NCBI GenBank assembly: GCA_002007465.1
Contig: LNAC01000340.1
Span: 1,224,418 to 1,288,417 of the forward strand
DNA length: 64,000 nt
Direction: 5' to 3'
From: Ailurus styani
Lineage: Eukaryota; Chordata; Mammalia; Carnivora; Ailuridae
Shown here piece after piece: positions 11,230 to 23,185 of the stretch. Numbering within the stretch: position 1 is the stretch's first letter; every line of letters begins with the position of its first letter. The notes under the pieces were generated by a model. That model was not told the origin of the DNA. It saw nothing but the letters and a program-made list of their open reading frames with translations, and did no database searches. A program made the translations under genes and the position numbers.

Positions 11230-12890
11230 TCACATTCTCTACTCCCAGGCTTTCTCGACCCCTCTCCCAGTCCAGCTTTAATGCCCACTAATTCATGAAC
11301 CTGCTCTCATCAGGGTTACCAAAAATCCTCATGCAGTCATATCCAATGGTCAAGCGTTGGCCTCCATTTTTCTTGACCACTTAGTACTTGTCATAGCTGA
11401 TTATGTCTTCATTCTCCACTTTGTTCACTTATCTTACAGAACATCACCAGCTCCTGACTTCCTTCACCTCTTTGGCTATTCTTTCCCAGTCATCTTTGCT
11501 AGATCCTACTCCTCTTTTCGAGTTCTAGATGCTCTAGAGTCCCAAATCAGGGCTCTTTAGTATCAACACTCACTCCCCAGGTAATTTCATCTAGTGTAAT
11601 ATTGTGGCTAAAGAGCATCAACAGTGTAGCCAGACCACCTGGGTGAGTCCCAGTTCCATAGCTTACAAGTTGTGCCATGGAGGCAAGGGATCTAACCTGT
11701 CTATCCCTCAGTTTTTTCATCCATAAAATGGGGAGCAATTTCCTAAAGTTGTTGCAAAGATCAAATTAGTTAATATAGATAAAGTGCTTAGCATGTGGTA
11801 AGCATTTTATACATGTTAGCTATTGTTCAGTTTTATTGCTTTATCTATTATAAATATACTGGTCAGTCCTCAATATATACTCCCAGTATCCACCATTCCC
11901 CCGAACTCCAGTCTCACATCCACATGCCTACCTGACCATGTTAATGCCAAATAAGATCTCAATGTTCATATATCTAAAACTGAACCATGCCTCCATACCA
12001 CCTCCCTACCTGCCTTCCCCTAGTTGCCTCACCTCACAAACTGCCATCACTATTCACCCTGTTGCTCAGGTGAAAACCTTAGCATCATCTTCAACTCCTC
12101 CCTTTTCGCTTTCATCTAATTTTCAGCAAATCATTTTGTTTAACTTTCAAAATACATCCAGAATCTGACTTGTTCATACTACTTCCACCACTGCCACATG
12201 GACCATTAGTTATTTCTGGAGCAATTACAATACTACCTACTTGGTGCCCCTATTTCCCTTCCCTCCTTGCTCCGGTATGATCTATTCTCTACTCAGAAGC
12301 CAGAGTAGTCTTTAAAAACGAAAATCACATGTTGTCCCCCTGCTCAAAACTCTCCAATGACTTCCCATTACACTTGGACTCAACTCTCAACTCTCATTTC
12401 CTAGCAAGGCTCTCTAGGACCTCTCTCTGTCTACCTCTGAGCCTCATCTCCTCCCACTCTCTCCCTGCCTACTTTATTCCAGCCACACTGTCTGCCCTCA
12501 TCTGTCCAACTTCATGTGCAAGCTTTACACCTTTGCATTTGCATCTCCCTCTGGCTGGAATGTTCTTCTCTCACATTTCACGTGCGCCTTCCTCTTTCCT
12601 TTGTAAACTCTGCTCAAATGTTACTTCTTAGAGAGGTCTTCTCAGTCTACCTTATCTTAAAAAACACCATCTTCTCCACTCCTGCCCAATTGCTCTCTGC
12701 CCTTTTTTCCTACTTTTCTTCATAGCACTTAACACATCTGACAATATATGTTGTTTGTTTGCCATGCCTACTAGAATGTCAGCTACTTGGGGTCACAACA
12801 CTGTTTTGTTCACTGCAGTATTCACAGCAACTAAGCAGAGTCTGGGATACAGTAGGTGTTCAATAAATATATTTTTTAATGCATGAAGAA
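11230..12890 (+). mobile_element. L2 LINE fragment, about 1.4 kb, split by a MIR
   Basis: Landmarks in order: ACTCACTCCCCAGG near 11570, CTCAGGTGAAAACCTTAGC near 12065, AAACTCTCCAATGACTTCCC near 12345, CTGGCTGGAATGTTC near 12550, CTCAAATGTTACTTC near 12612, and TAGGTGTTCAATAAATAT at the 3' end. These match the L2 ORF2 end and 3'UTR. A MIR sits at 11598-11828. The open frames here are decayed LINE, not a host gene. Confidence 0.8.
11598..11828 (+). mobile_element. MIR SINE inside an L2
   Basis: AATATTGTGGCTAAAGAGCA, CATCCATAAAATGGGGAGC and AAAGTGCTTAGCATGTGGT mark a near full-length MIR. The L2 sequence continues on both sides, so this MIR inserted into an existing L2. Confidence 0.78.
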
Positions 12891-13074
12891 ATGAATAGTC
12901 CTTGGCACAGTTCTCGGGACATGGGCAGACGGTGATAAATTTGTGGTGTCTATTTTAGAAGTTGAAAAAATGTTCAACAGAAAACCAAAATTCCTTAGTG
13001 ATACTCCTTAAGACATTAAAAACATAAACATATTTCCATCCAATTTCAATATATACACATTATATTGTACTTAC

Positions 13075-13211
13075 TTGGAGTTTCTTCTAAAATTTCTTGG
13101 AACTTGGTTCTTTCATAATCCACCAACTGGCGTTGAAGATGTGGTCTAAGACTCCTAATTGTAAAATTGACCATGTCCATTTTCATGAGGTCCAGGACAT
13201 GAAATATTTGT
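13075..13211 (-). CDS. TCP11L2: TCP11L2 exon 6, residues 212-257
   Basis: This 137-bp exon has acceptor AAAATTTTTAG and donor CAA|GTAAGT. It encodes [20 protein letters not shown] followed by a basic helix with [17 protein letters not shown]. That matches the middle of the TCP11 domain. It ends one base into a Ser codon, and the next coding exon lies 11.2 kb away across a repeat-filled intron. Confidence 0.95.
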
Positions 13212-13750
13212 CTAAAAATTTTAGAGTTAAAATAGTTAGACAGGTGATTAAGAAATTAAGCTGAAATTCATTAATTATGATCTATTTTACAGACTGGAAA
13301 AGATAAACATCCCCAAATAGTTCTGAAATTCCAATTGCCATTGGCAAGGTCACTTTCATAGAAGGCATTACACATGCATTCCAAATGTATTTTTCATAGA
13401 TCTCAAGAGTATTTGCTTTAGCAAATACAATACTTCCAGCTAATCCACTACACTCAGCCATAAACTGATAGACACTAAGAAGCATAAACAATGAGTCTTA
13501 ATGAGACAAAGAAGATTCAAGAAGGAATTTTCATTGGAAAGCCTTGAAATTTTAAGAGGACTGAACAAAGTGTACATGGTTTCTATTCCTACTGGAATTA
13601 GGGGAGGGATATAGAGAGGAAAAAATAAAAGGATAGGGCAGTAAGGCACAAAAATACTAGCTTTGCTTATCTGGTTTTTTCTAAGGTCAAGGATTCTTTT
13701 GAGAGACCAGTTATTATTCTGTATTGCTCAATTCCCACACTTCCCTTTTG

Positions 13751-13928
13751 TTTTTTTTTTTTTTAAATATTTATTTATTTACTTGAGAGAGAAAGACAGA
13801 GAGAATCTCAAGCAGACCCTGCACTGAATATGGGGCCCAATTCAGGGCTTGATCTCATGAGAGTACAACCTGAGCCAAAAAACAAAGAGTCAGACACTTA
13901 ACCGACTGCACAACCTAGGCACCTGCCC
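13751..13928 (-). mobile_element. CAN-SINE close to TCP11L2 exon 5
   Basis: Flanked by perfect CCCACACTTCCCTTTTG copies (13734-13750 and 13929-13945). It runs in the same direction as the gene and lies in intron 5, ending 66 bp from the exon-5 donor. The head has several substitutions (GCACAACCTAGGCACC). Confidence 0.9.
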
Positions 13929-13994
13929 CCCACACTTCCCTTTTGAATGAACTCAAAGGTACTTTCAGAAAATGCAAGCAGCAAAAGTGCTAAC

Positions 13995-14215
13995 CTCAGC
14001 ACCTCCACAATGTTGCTGGTAGCCTTTAGCTCTCTGATATCATCATCTCGCACGGGAGCACACAGCTTTCCCATTGTACTGATGACATAGTTGGCCAGGC
14101 CTTGGATGTCAACAGCACTGTGCTCAGCCTGTTGCCTAATGAGGTCTGTGTCCAAAACTTCACAGATCTGGTTGCGAAGTCGGTTGCCGCCAGGAGTCAG
14201 AAAAGAGAGGAGAAT
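13995..14215 (-). CDS. TCP11L2: TCP11L2 exon 5, residues 139-211
   Basis: This 221-bp exon starts after CCTATGTAG and encodes ILLSFLTPGGNRLRNQICEV near its start, later IQGLANYVISTMGKLCAPVR, both in the core of the TCP11 domain. The donor is GAG|GTTAGC, weaker than the other six because +3 is T and +6 is C. A SINE in the gene-sense direction ends its tail side only 66 bp from this donor. The exon ends two bases into an Arg codon completed by exon 6. Confidence 0.95.
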
Positions 14216-14689
14216 CTACATAGGGAATGGAAAGTTAACAGCATTGTTACGTGAATAAGGGTTATCATTTTTTACTTCAATATCAGAGGACTAAACTTCT
14301 TGTGCATATTTTAATGCCCTGGATGCCACAGAAGCTTACACTGACTGGTGGTAGGTCAGAGGAGCATTCTACTGTCTCAACTCTAAAAAGAAAGCTCTAG
14401 CTTCTGAATTTAAGTGCCCCCCACCCAACCCATGGAAGTTACTGAAACTATCAGAATAAGAGCAACTGGCAAGGAAGAAGTAGTACTGAAATAACTTCAA
14501 GAAGTTTACATTTAAACCATGCAAAGAAAGAACAAGTTGCAGATCATGGCTCCACAAGAACCCTTTAAAGAAGAACAAATGGAAATACCCCCACGGGCTC
14601 CATTAGTCTATTTTACATATAAAATATTTATTATATATTACACAAGCAACCTATCCTGAGTATTCACCACACAGCAAACGTGCTCACAC

Positions 14690-14895
14690 ACACAGCACAT
14701 GGTTAGGAGTAGGGACTGAGCCAGAGCGCCTCAGCTCAAGTCCCTCTCTACCCCTCAAAGCTGTGTAACCCTCGGTGAATAAGAGAACTTGGTTTCTTTT
14801 TTTTCAGTAAGAATAACAGCATTATGGTAATGATAAATGAATAATATGCTGTTTGGCATAGAGCAAGTGCTTTGTGAACGTTAGTTAAAACTATA
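14690..14895 (+). mobile_element. MIR SINE
   Basis: CATGGTTAGGAGTAGGGACT, AAAGCTGTGTAACCCTCGG and GGCATAGAGCAAGTGCTTTG follow MIR order. The stretch just right (14900-15035) is MIR-like in reverse. Confidence 0.65.
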
Positions 14896-15245
14896 ACTGT
14901 CATATCATCTAAATCTTACGATTACCCTGCAAGTTCTCAGGACACTAGGACTCATGGAGGGAAAGCCTTTGTTAAACCCGTCACTAAACCAGACTGTTTA
15001 GCTCCTGAGTTTGTGGTCTTAACTACTGCGACCACTACTCTGTGCGCTAAGCATTGCCCTGCACTCCTTCCACTGCCCTATTGCCCCAGCCTCCACCCCG
15101 CTCCCGGAAGTGCATGTCGGAACACACCCTTCCAGTGACTGAATTTACTCAGTGTTCAAAAAGGAATCTCCAATATTCTTTAGTGGACAAGAAAATAGTC
15201 TTTGGGGGGAAAAATTACTAATCAATGCAGACAACATCAACTTAC

Positions 15246-15366
15246 CTCTCTGATTTCTTCAAACAGTTTGATGGCATGGTCATACTCAGGAGGCTCAGCA
15301 TTCAGTTCTGACTCCAGGACGTCCCAGAAGGCCTGGTGGACGATGTGCTTCACTCGACTGGCTAAG
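15246..15366 (-). CDS. TCP11L2: TCP11L2 exon 4, residues 98-138
   Basis: This 121-bp exon has acceptor TTCCTTCCTGTAG and donor GAG|GTAAGT, both strong. The reading is [20 protein letters not shown] at its start, ending KLFEEIRE. The aromatic HQAFWD segment and the following amphipathic helix are characteristic of the early TCP11 domain. It starts with the last base of the split Ser codon and ends on a codon boundary. Confidence 0.95.
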
Positions 15367-15379
15367 CTACAGGAAGGAA

Positions 15380-17145
15380 ATGAATTGTTTTTAAAAATAA
15401 GCATTATTTTTCCTGATTATAAAAGAAATGTGCTCACTGTAGAAATCTTAGAAAATACAGGGAAAAAAAAACAGAATAAAAATGGCCCAAAATGTCATTT
15501 TTAATCTTCTGACATATTTCCCTGATTCAATGCATTGTTTTAATATAGTTGAGGATAACCAGTAGGTATATTATATACTTGTTTCATTTACTATTCTGTC
15601 CGAAGAGTTTCTCCTAGACTTTAAAAATTCTTTCTTGCTATAGCTTTCAATAAGCTCATAAAGTTCTGTCTTAAGGAAATGCCATAATTTACCCAGTTAC
15701 TCTTTAGATCTTTAAACTTGTTCTAGATTTTGGGGATGAGATGGCAAAGTTGCTCTTTCCTCAACAGCTGAAGTTTCATTGCACAGAATGGAACAAATTG
15801 GCCCCGAGGAGACATGCATGCGAATTGCTGCCAACTGCAGTTTAGATGTCCCATTTAAAGCTAGCCAGACCAAACTGCTGAAATAGGAACCTTCTTAGGA
15901 AGAGCTCACAATAGAATAGGTGGCCACTTTGCTTCACCCCTTATGTCAATGTCCTAAAATAGGTGTACATTTAAATACACATCCCTACTGACCTCCTACA
16001 TTTGGCAACAGTTTTAAGAAAAGCACATATTTCCCTGCACTGTACTTATGAGTCTCTATCCCCTAAAGATCATACATCTCTCCCAGGCAGAGGCAATAAC
16101 TACTTCTAAGTATCTGCCATTGTACCTAACACACTACCTGGCATACAGTGAGTATTTGAAAAATGCATGGTGAATGAATTAATAATTTGACAGTCAAGCA
16201 CATCTCTTAATTTTTCTTTTTAGAGTATAAATAGCTAAATATACAATAGTGCTATAAGAAATTAAAATTGTTTCTATAACTGCAAATGCTATACTCTACT
16301 CAGCAACTTTAAATGTTAAAACTTATTCTGGCTGCCTGACTAGATTCATTCAACATAAATGCTATTTCTAAGGTTGACTCTCCCGAGCAACTACAGAACA
16401 ATTAGAAAGGCAAATGTTGTTGGCATGGACATCACTGTGGACTTTACAAGCCTCATGTAGTGGCTTGAATGAACCAACCACGAAGGAGCTACAACAACTT
16501 TAGAGCTCCTGCAGGGACATAAGAGTTTAAATATAAGTTTTCCTAAAGGGTGAAAGATAATTTTTAGCCTTTTAATTTTCTGGAGGATGGTGGGGAAGAA
16601 TGGGATCAGTCAAATCATTTACAAGCATTCCTACTGGGTATCAGAAATTGGACATATTTTACTAAGTCTTTCTCCCCCCCAAATAATATTTGGTTAAATA
16701 TGAGAGTCAGTGATATTTTTAAAGGTAATAACTTGGCCATTTGTGGAAAGTCATCTGAAAAATCAACAGGTCATAATGTGCCATTTCATTTTTAAATAAA
16801 GGTAATTGTCCTAAGTTTGCATTTTGCTTTCCTTACTCACAATTTCCAGCTATGGAAAAAAATGAAGCAAGGAGGCATTCCTATTTCTCATGGTATCAAA
16901 ATACTTAAGTTCAAGGCACTCAGATGCCCATGAGCATGCATTTGAAGTCAGCATTTTAGTCCCCATGATCTCCTGGGGGAACACAAGGCTCAGAAATGGT
17001 CTCAGCAGAGCTAAGATTCAAACCCAGAGCCTGTCTGATCATAAAGTACCTTCATTAATGCCTATATTTGCAACTTTTGAATTTAAAGTATAAACACTTC
17101 CAAACTGTCTTTCGCTGTACTTCATAAAACACACTAATTTTAACT
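15380..17145. other. TCP11L2: Intron 3 sequence, mostly unclassified
   Basis: A weak L1M-like stretch (15385-15560), a short L2 end (16050-16190) and a possible MIR in reverse (16910-17060) are all I can see. Confidence 0.5.
16050..16190 (+). mobile_element. L2 LINE 3' end, short
   Basis: ACCTGGCATACAGTGAGTATTT followed by TGGTGAATGAATTAAT is an L2-type 3' end. Confidence 0.6.
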
Positions 17146-17149
17146 TCAA

Positions 17150-18045
17150 ACATTCATTTTCATTAGTCAGTCAAAGATGTTTATAAGGTAACGTATCCAA
17201 AATGTGCCAGGCCCTGTTTTAGGTGTTGTGGTTACTATAGTAAAAGGAAAGTGTATACCTCAAGAAGCTGATTTGTTAGCAGGGACAGGAAGACAAAAAC
17301 AAAACACATTAAAAATAAATACGGCAGGGCACCTGGGTAGCTCAGTGGGTTAAGCCTCTGCCTTCGGCTCAGGTAATGATCTCAGGGTCCTGGGATAGAG
17401 TCCCGCATCGGGCTCTCTGCTCAGCAGGGAGCCTGCTTCCTCCTCTCCTTCTCTGCCTGCCTCTCTGCCTACTTGTGATCTCTCTCTCTGTCAAATAAAT
17501 AAATAAAATCTTTTAAATAAATAGATACGGCAATTTCAGAACCATGAGGAAGACAGAATAAGACAATGTAGTCGCTAGGGATAGAGAAGGTGCTAACTTC
17601 GCTGGTGGCTGAGGAAAGCTTCTCTAACACACTGACCTTTGAGTTGAGACTTGAAGGAGGGACAGAAAATCAGCCTGTGAAAATCTAAGGGAACAGCACT
17701 GAAAAAGCAGAAAGAAGAAGGACAAAGTCCTTGAACGGGATTGAGCTGATGTACTCTCGGGTCAGCAAGGAAGCCAGAGTGGCTGAAGCATAACAAGCAG
17801 GAGGAAAAGGAATAAGAGACATGGTCTTGGAAGTAGGGCCTTGCTGCTATACTAAAGCGTTTGAGTTCTTATTCTAAGTGTAATAGAAAAACCACTGAAG
17901 GATTTTAAGCAAGGAAATGACCTACTCTGATTAACCCTTTAGAAAGATCACTGGCTACCACGTGGATATAATGGATGAATTATGGGGAGCTAAGGATAGA
18001 GACAGGGCAACTAGTTAGGACTTCAAGAGTTGAGGTCAGAGATGA
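17150..18045 (-). mobile_element. L2 LINE fragment split by a SINE
   Basis: The plus strand shows L2 in reverse: ATGTGCCAGGCCCTG, CTTTGAGTTGAGACTTGAAGG, GCAGGAGGAAAAGG, GATCACTGGCTACC. A CAN-SINE is inserted at 17327-17513. Confidence 0.75.
17327..17513 (+). mobile_element. CAN-SINE, inserted in L2
   Basis: Starts GGGCACCTGGGTAGCTCAG, has the TGCCTGCCTCTCTGCCTAC musteloid-type body and ends with AATAAATAAATAAAATC. ATACGGCA recurs on both sides. It interrupts an L2 copy in intron 3. Confidence 0.93.
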
Positions 18046-18659
18046 TGGTGGCCTGGCCTAGGAGTGTAGCAGTAGAGTTGGTATAAAGGATTATGGTGAA
18101 ATGCAGTTACCACAGAAAACCAACGAGATACACCTATTTTGGCCAGTAATCTTAAAAATATTAATGATTATCATGAATAATAACCCCAGGAGCAGGAAGA
18201 CTATGATCCACATTTCAAAGAAGGAAAATTATTATGTCTGCTACTTTCCTGCTTTAAAACAAATAAACATAAAAACCCTAAATAGAAACAAATACTATAT
18301 GTTGTCTTAATTGATAGAGGAAATACCTCTGGATTTATAAATAACACTGTGAGGTTGAAGATTTAATGCCAGTATTCATGAGCTAACTTTGCCTGTAAAG
18401 ATGATTTATCTGTAGTTATGGCCTCAAGTCTTTTCTCCTCTTTGTCCCAGAGGATTTACGATCCACCAAAGTTAGAGAGGCTGAAGTAGGATATAAGGGC
18501 ATGGTTCTAACTAGAGGTCCTTGGGTTGGGGGGTGTGTGAGGTTAACTGGGGTCTCCGTGTCGTTGGGATTCCTACCTCCCTTGCTTCTGAATCACCTGT
18601 TCTTAGCACTTTGGCAGCTCCACTAATTTATTTATCTTTCATAACCTGAGTATCAGTTT

Positions 18660-18985
18660 TTAAGAAGTCAAAACATTTCTTGAGCATGTACTAAATGTCA
18701 GGCATTCTGCTAGGCAATGGGGATGGAGCAGCAAATAATATAGACATAGTTCCTCCGTTAATGGTGTTTTGGTCACATGGGAAAGACAGACACTGAACAT
18801 AAAACTATAAGTCTTCTTAACAAAAAAAGGAGGTAGGGGGGCAACAGGAGTCTTTAGGAAGGGGATTTAATGTAATCTAGTATGCTCAAGAATGTCAGGA
18901 AAAGCTTCCCTCAGGAAGTGACATATCAGCTGAGTTCTAAAGATTATGGGTAACATGTACTCTTGAGGAATGGTTTTAAAAACAA
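18660..18985 (-). mobile_element. L2 LINE 3' fragment
   Basis: CTTGAGCATGTACTAAATGT, CAGGCATTCTGCTAGGCAATGG and AGCTGAGTTCTAAAGA are L2 in reverse. Confidence 0.7.
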
Positions 18986-19124
18986 GTATAAGACCTTGTT
19001 AGAGAACTAACCAATGTTTACTCCCAGTAGCTATTACATAAGACTTCTAGGAATCAATGTGAATGTGTGTATATGTATGAGACTCTGCAGCTCAGTTTAC
19101 ATATAACAAAGGCCTTCAGGTTAC

Positions 19125-19260
19125 CTGTTCTCAGGGAGGGCGTCTTGTTTCAATTGAAAGTTCTCATTCACAGCAATTTCATGAGCAAGTGTCATGTTTG
19201 ATAAGTTCCTTGCTGCAGCCATCACTTCGTCAAATGTTACGACCCTGGGAGGGCTTGTTG
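19125..19260 (-). CDS. TCP11L2: TCP11L2 exon 3, residues 53-97
   Basis: This 136-bp exon lies between a TTTTTGTTTCAG acceptor and a CAG|GTAACC donor. It completes the split Ser codon and encodes STSPPRVVTFDEVM near its start, then a helical stretch containing AHEIAVNENFQLKQ. This is the junction between the disordered N-terminus and the start of the TCP11 domain. The exon leaves two bases of a Ser codon for exon 4. No frameshift or stop is present. Confidence 0.95.
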
Positions 19261-19704
19261 CTGAAACAAAAATAAAACACAGTTCATATCATGGAGGAAA
19301 AGTTGTCATCCAATGAACCCTCCTGATGCAGACTGAGTTTAAGTTATTCTAACATATATATTCAGGGTTTGACAAGTAAGAAGAATACATACTAAATTAG
19401 GTGGATTCCCCTGCTTACTACTTACGACTTCAAAATTTCAAAAACTCCTTTGCTAGTTTCAGTTACTATATTGATAATAAATTCTCAAATGTTTTAGAGA
19501 CTATTTATTAATATAAGCTATTATAAGTTACTATTCTTTTATTAAATCACCTCATATTTTAGTACCTATTGATATCTGCATTTATTACACATACTATGCA
19601 GGAACTTTATAAGACTGCCTTTATTCTGTAATTCGTAACTCATTAACTTAAGCAGACTCAAGATGAAATAATTGATCTTTTAAAACTATCACTTCTAAAA
19701 GTAT

Positions 19705-19865
19705 AGGCACTATAGCATAATGTTTAGGTTTGATTCCAACTTTTGCCAATTGGTAGATATTATTTGACTTCACTAAGGCATAACTTATCTCCTCAGGGCT
19801 GTCTTTAGGTTATGAAATAAGATAATTTAAGTAAAGAAGAACAAAGTAAGAACTTCATAAATGTA
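19705..19865 (+). mobile_element. MIR SINE
   Basis: GCACTATAGCATAATGTTTA, TTATTTGACTTCACTAAGGC and GAAATAAGATAATTTAAG are MIR-like. Confidence 0.6.
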
Positions 19866-20097
19866 GACAATTAAAATAAAATTAATTTGGCAAACTGGAT
19901 AATCTACTCAGTACGAAGAAGTATATAAAGAATTATTCTACTTACTTCTAAAGATTATTCTAAAAAATTATTCTAATAAACCATATCTTTTAAAAATTAC
20001 TATTGGAACTCTTAGCTTCAATTAATTAAAAAATCATTACCTCAAACAACAGTACTGACTGGCAATATTTTGCTACCCAAAATAATTTTTCAAAGAA

Positions 20098-20165
20098 GCA
20101 GAGGAGAAGGAGGAGGAAGAGGAAGACCATGCGGAGGAGGAGGGGGAAGTAGAGGAAAAAAACGG
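20098..20165. repeat. Purine-rich GGA tract
   Basis: AGAGGAGAAGGAGGAGGAAG, later GGAGGAGGAGGGGGAAG, is almost purely purine on the plus strand. It is a simple repeat in intron 2 upstream of an L1M piece. Confidence 0.85.
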
Positions 20166-20319
20166 TGATACGGGGAATTAGTAAAACCCCTCTTTAGGAT
20201 GACTGCATACCCCTTTAGAGGCATCAGCCTCATTTATAATATAAAGAGTGAGAAAAAGCACAGAAGGCTAGGTGGCTGCTAGTAAATTCTTTTCTCAATT
20301 CTCTATCCCATTAAGATTC

Positions 20320-20960
20320 TTTTTAAAAACGTACACTTGGGTCCAGTAATCCAATTATATCCAAAGGAATTCCTGGAAAGGCTTAATGCACCAAGATGTT
20401 CATAAAGCACTATTTGTAACAGGCAAAAAAAAAAAAAAAAAAAAAGAAAAAAGAGAAAAGAGGAAATTAACTCAATGTCCAATGATAAATGAATGGTTAA
20501 ATAAATTTATGGTGTGTTCATTCAATGAAGTAGTTTTAATGTATTAAAAGTATGTTATAGCACGGTAGATATTTTAGTTATAATTCTTTTTTTTTTAATA
20601 TTTATTCATTTGGTGGGGGCAGAGGGAGAGAGAGAATCCAGAAGCAGACTTCCTGCTGAGCATGGAGCCCAGTGTGGGGCTCGATCCCAGGATCCTGAGA
20701 TCATGACCTGAGCAGAAATCAAGAGTTGGCGGCTTAAAAGACTGAGACACCCAGGCACCCCATGTTTTAGTTATAATTTTAAGTGAAAAGTGTCTACACA
20801 TATATACACACATATGTCTATGTGAAGAATGAATATGACAAAGTGCCACCAGCTGTCATCTTTGGGTGATACCATGGGCAAAATTTTCTTTTCTCCATAC
20901 TTACATACTTTCCAAATTTTTAAAAATGAGACTGTAAAAATTTAAAATAAACACAAATGA
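20320..20960 (+). mobile_element. L1M 3' fragment split by a SINE
   Basis: CACCAAGATGTTCATAAAGC, then CAATGTCCAATGATAAATG and ATGGTGTGTTCATTCAATG, are L1M-like. The element has a 22-base A-run at about 20427-20448 and is interrupted at 20586-20764. Confidence 0.65.
20586..20764 (-). mobile_element. CAN-SINE, inserted in L1M
   Basis: Flanked by TTTTAGTTATAATT at 20572-20585 and 20765-20778. The tail is a T-run and ATTTATTCATTTG; the head reads GAGACACCCAGGCACCCC. It lies in intron 2, in gene sense. Confidence 0.92.
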
Positions 20961-21678
20961 ACAAATGTTTTTGAAGCAGGAATTTGATTATATTAGACAT
21001 TAGTTGCTTCTTTCTGCATTTGCTTTGTCTGTTTAAGGTGTTATATTTCCTATGCAAAATGTAAATTAAAAGTAAAAAAAAAAAAACAACAAAAAACCAC
21101 ACTTGCTTTACATACCTCTAGCTTCCATACACAAAAAAGGGAAAAGACAGCTCCCTCGCTATGGTCACTTTTTAAACTCTTTCTTACACCCCTAATGTAG
21201 TAATTCTACTCATGGGCACTTTTGTGGGGAGATTTGCACAACAGGTTTTAAAATCAGCAGGAAACCCTTTAGATTATTTCACTTCCTGCCTGACCCTTGA
21301 ATTGGGGCAAGTATCCTTTCATGTAAATCGGCAATTATCAGAAAAGACCAATTTGAACTTATCCTTGAATGTGGCCCAAGAAGTGATCTCAAGAGGGAGT
21401 GGCTTTCCACTCTCGAGAGAAAAGACAGGTGGGGTTTAGGGACCTGATTTATAGTCAAACCAAAGCAGATCAAAGACAGTAACGAAAATAAAAATGGGCA
21501 GGTTGTAAACTTTAGTGGTTACTTACTCCTGCCTTTACAGTGCTATTACAGTACATCTAGAAAGAAGGGGAGTCTCTACTCTGCTCTCATTCATTTATGA
21601 GTTTTAAAATCTAACATACATGTCTAGAACCAACACCGCCCCCCAGCCCCCAGAACCCCTGCTCCCCTGTCAGCTTAC
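20960..21678. other. TCP11L2: Intron 2 near exon 2, nothing recognised
   Basis: An A-rich stretch at 21075-21100 is the only notable element. No repeat family or additional exon is evident. Confidence 0.5.
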
Positions 21679-21870
21679 AAGCAGGAGAGCTGGATTTGCT
21701 GGAAGAGTCGCTTGTAAAGCTCTGCCTGGAGCACTCATAGTCACTGAGTGAAGCCATGCTTTCGGAAAACCGGGAAGAGTCTGAATCGCTTTGCTGGTCC
21801 TCGCCTACACACTGCTTCTCATCATTGAAGGGCATTTTGTGTCACTTGAGTGTGGGCAAAGAGATAGTGC
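21679..21870 (-). CDS. TCP11L2: TCP11L2 exon 2: 5'UTR end and start codon, residues 1-52
   Basis: The ATG lies at 21835-21833 and the coding part runs down to 21679. The acceptor reads TTTGTCTCTGCAG at 21871 upward, a good pyrimidine tract. An in-frame TGA sits two codons upstream of the ATG, and -3 is A, so this start is well supported. The 52 encoded residues begin MPFNDEKQCVGEDQ and form an acidic, serine-rich and probably disordered N-terminus, rich in possible Ser/Thr phosphosites. The donor is CTT|GTAAGC, and the exon ends one base into a codon. Reading on past the donor gives intron translation (CKLTGEQ...), which is not part of the protein. Confidence 0.95.
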
Positions 21871-22239
21871 CTGCAGAGACAAACAGACCCTGTGTCAATA
21901 CTTTGTGTTACTTCCACTGCCATCACAGATGCTTCTTCCAGTGTAGACAGCTTTGCCCACATGTGTCACAGTGTTGGAAAGGCTCCAGAAGATAACTTCA
22001 TCTTTCCCATAGCAGCCAGGCTATTACCAGGCCTTTAAGACTGCCTTCCAGAAAAGAGACTCCAGAGGCCTAAGTGTGAACTTACTCAGGACATACATAG
22101 TGGGACTGTGGAACAGCTCTCAGCAATAACAGATCCTTTAAAAATGTGCAGAAGACACACACACTCTCTCTTCCTGGATTTCTAAAACATGGAGGGTAAG
22201 AGTCAGAGGGTGGGGCCCTGAGGGCAGACTGCCTACCTT

Positions 22240-22400
22240 AGAAGCTCATGCCACCTTTTACCATGTGACTTTCAGAAAGTCACCAAGCCACCTACCTCAT
22301 GAGTAAAACTGGGCTGAAAGACTAAATTTATAGGATTGATTGATGATTAGATAGGATTTATCTTATTAAAGTGCTTAGCACTCAAATGTTAGCTATTATT
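22240..22400 (+). mobile_element. MIR SINE
   Basis: ACCATGTGACTTTCAGAAAG, CCTCATGAGTAAAACTGGGC and AAAGTGCTTAGCACTCAAAT follow MIR order. Confidence 0.65.
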
Positions 22401-23084
22401 TTTGTTCCTATGGCTTTGTTTTAACTAAACTATTTTTGAAATCAGCCTCTTTAGTTCCCAGTGAGCCTCTTGGAGAACGGAGAAGACTAACTAAAATCTC
22501 TGGCTGGCAGGCCTTCAGGTTCATCTCGATTTTCCTGAGAACTGCTATGATATAAAGACTAAAAGCCTGACACTGCGTTTGCACTTGACAGCTGACTTGG
22601 CACCCACTATGAACCAATGAACAAATAGGCACCAAAGATCCTGATTCACAGGTGAAGGAGACAGATGCTGAGGGACGAGGGGACTTACCATGCCATAAAA
22701 CCAGTCCTTTGACTCTATCTATGTCCAATGCTGTATCTGGAACATCAGATTGCCTCCTAGGTAAGAGCAGGGCACTTGGGCCCAGTCACCCCCTAGAAAG
22801 GAGATCCTGGGAAAATAGGATGCCCTTCCTGGAGCCCAGGAGCCTCAGCCAAGGCCCAGGAGGGAGCTGGCTTTGATATGTATGGTGTTAGCTGACACTA
22901 AGGGGAACCAGGGCCCAAGGAGGAAAGCAGCTCAAGTCCTGAATACACAATAATGATAGTAAGGGTTCACTGAGTCTCTTTACACCTGAACCAGCCCATG
23001 CAATGATGTATACAGAGCATTTAAAGCTACAAAAATTTGAAAACATAGCTACGCATAGTAGGTCTGCAAATCCTGTGCAGTTTC

Positions 23085-23185
23085 TTCAATGATTCCTTTC
23101 ATATTTATTGAGTGCCTACTATGCAGCAGCATTGGGAAAGATAACAGTGAACAAGAGAGACAGGATCCTACTCTCACGGCTCTCA
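23085..23185 (-). mobile_element. L2 LINE 3' end, short
   Basis: ATTTATTGAGTGCCTACTAT followed by GATAACAGTGAACAAGAGAG is the L2 3' end in reverse. Confidence 0.7.

Noticed and set aside
12329..12725. 100- and 69-codon plus-strand frames
   Set aside because: They lie in decayed L2 LINE sequence.
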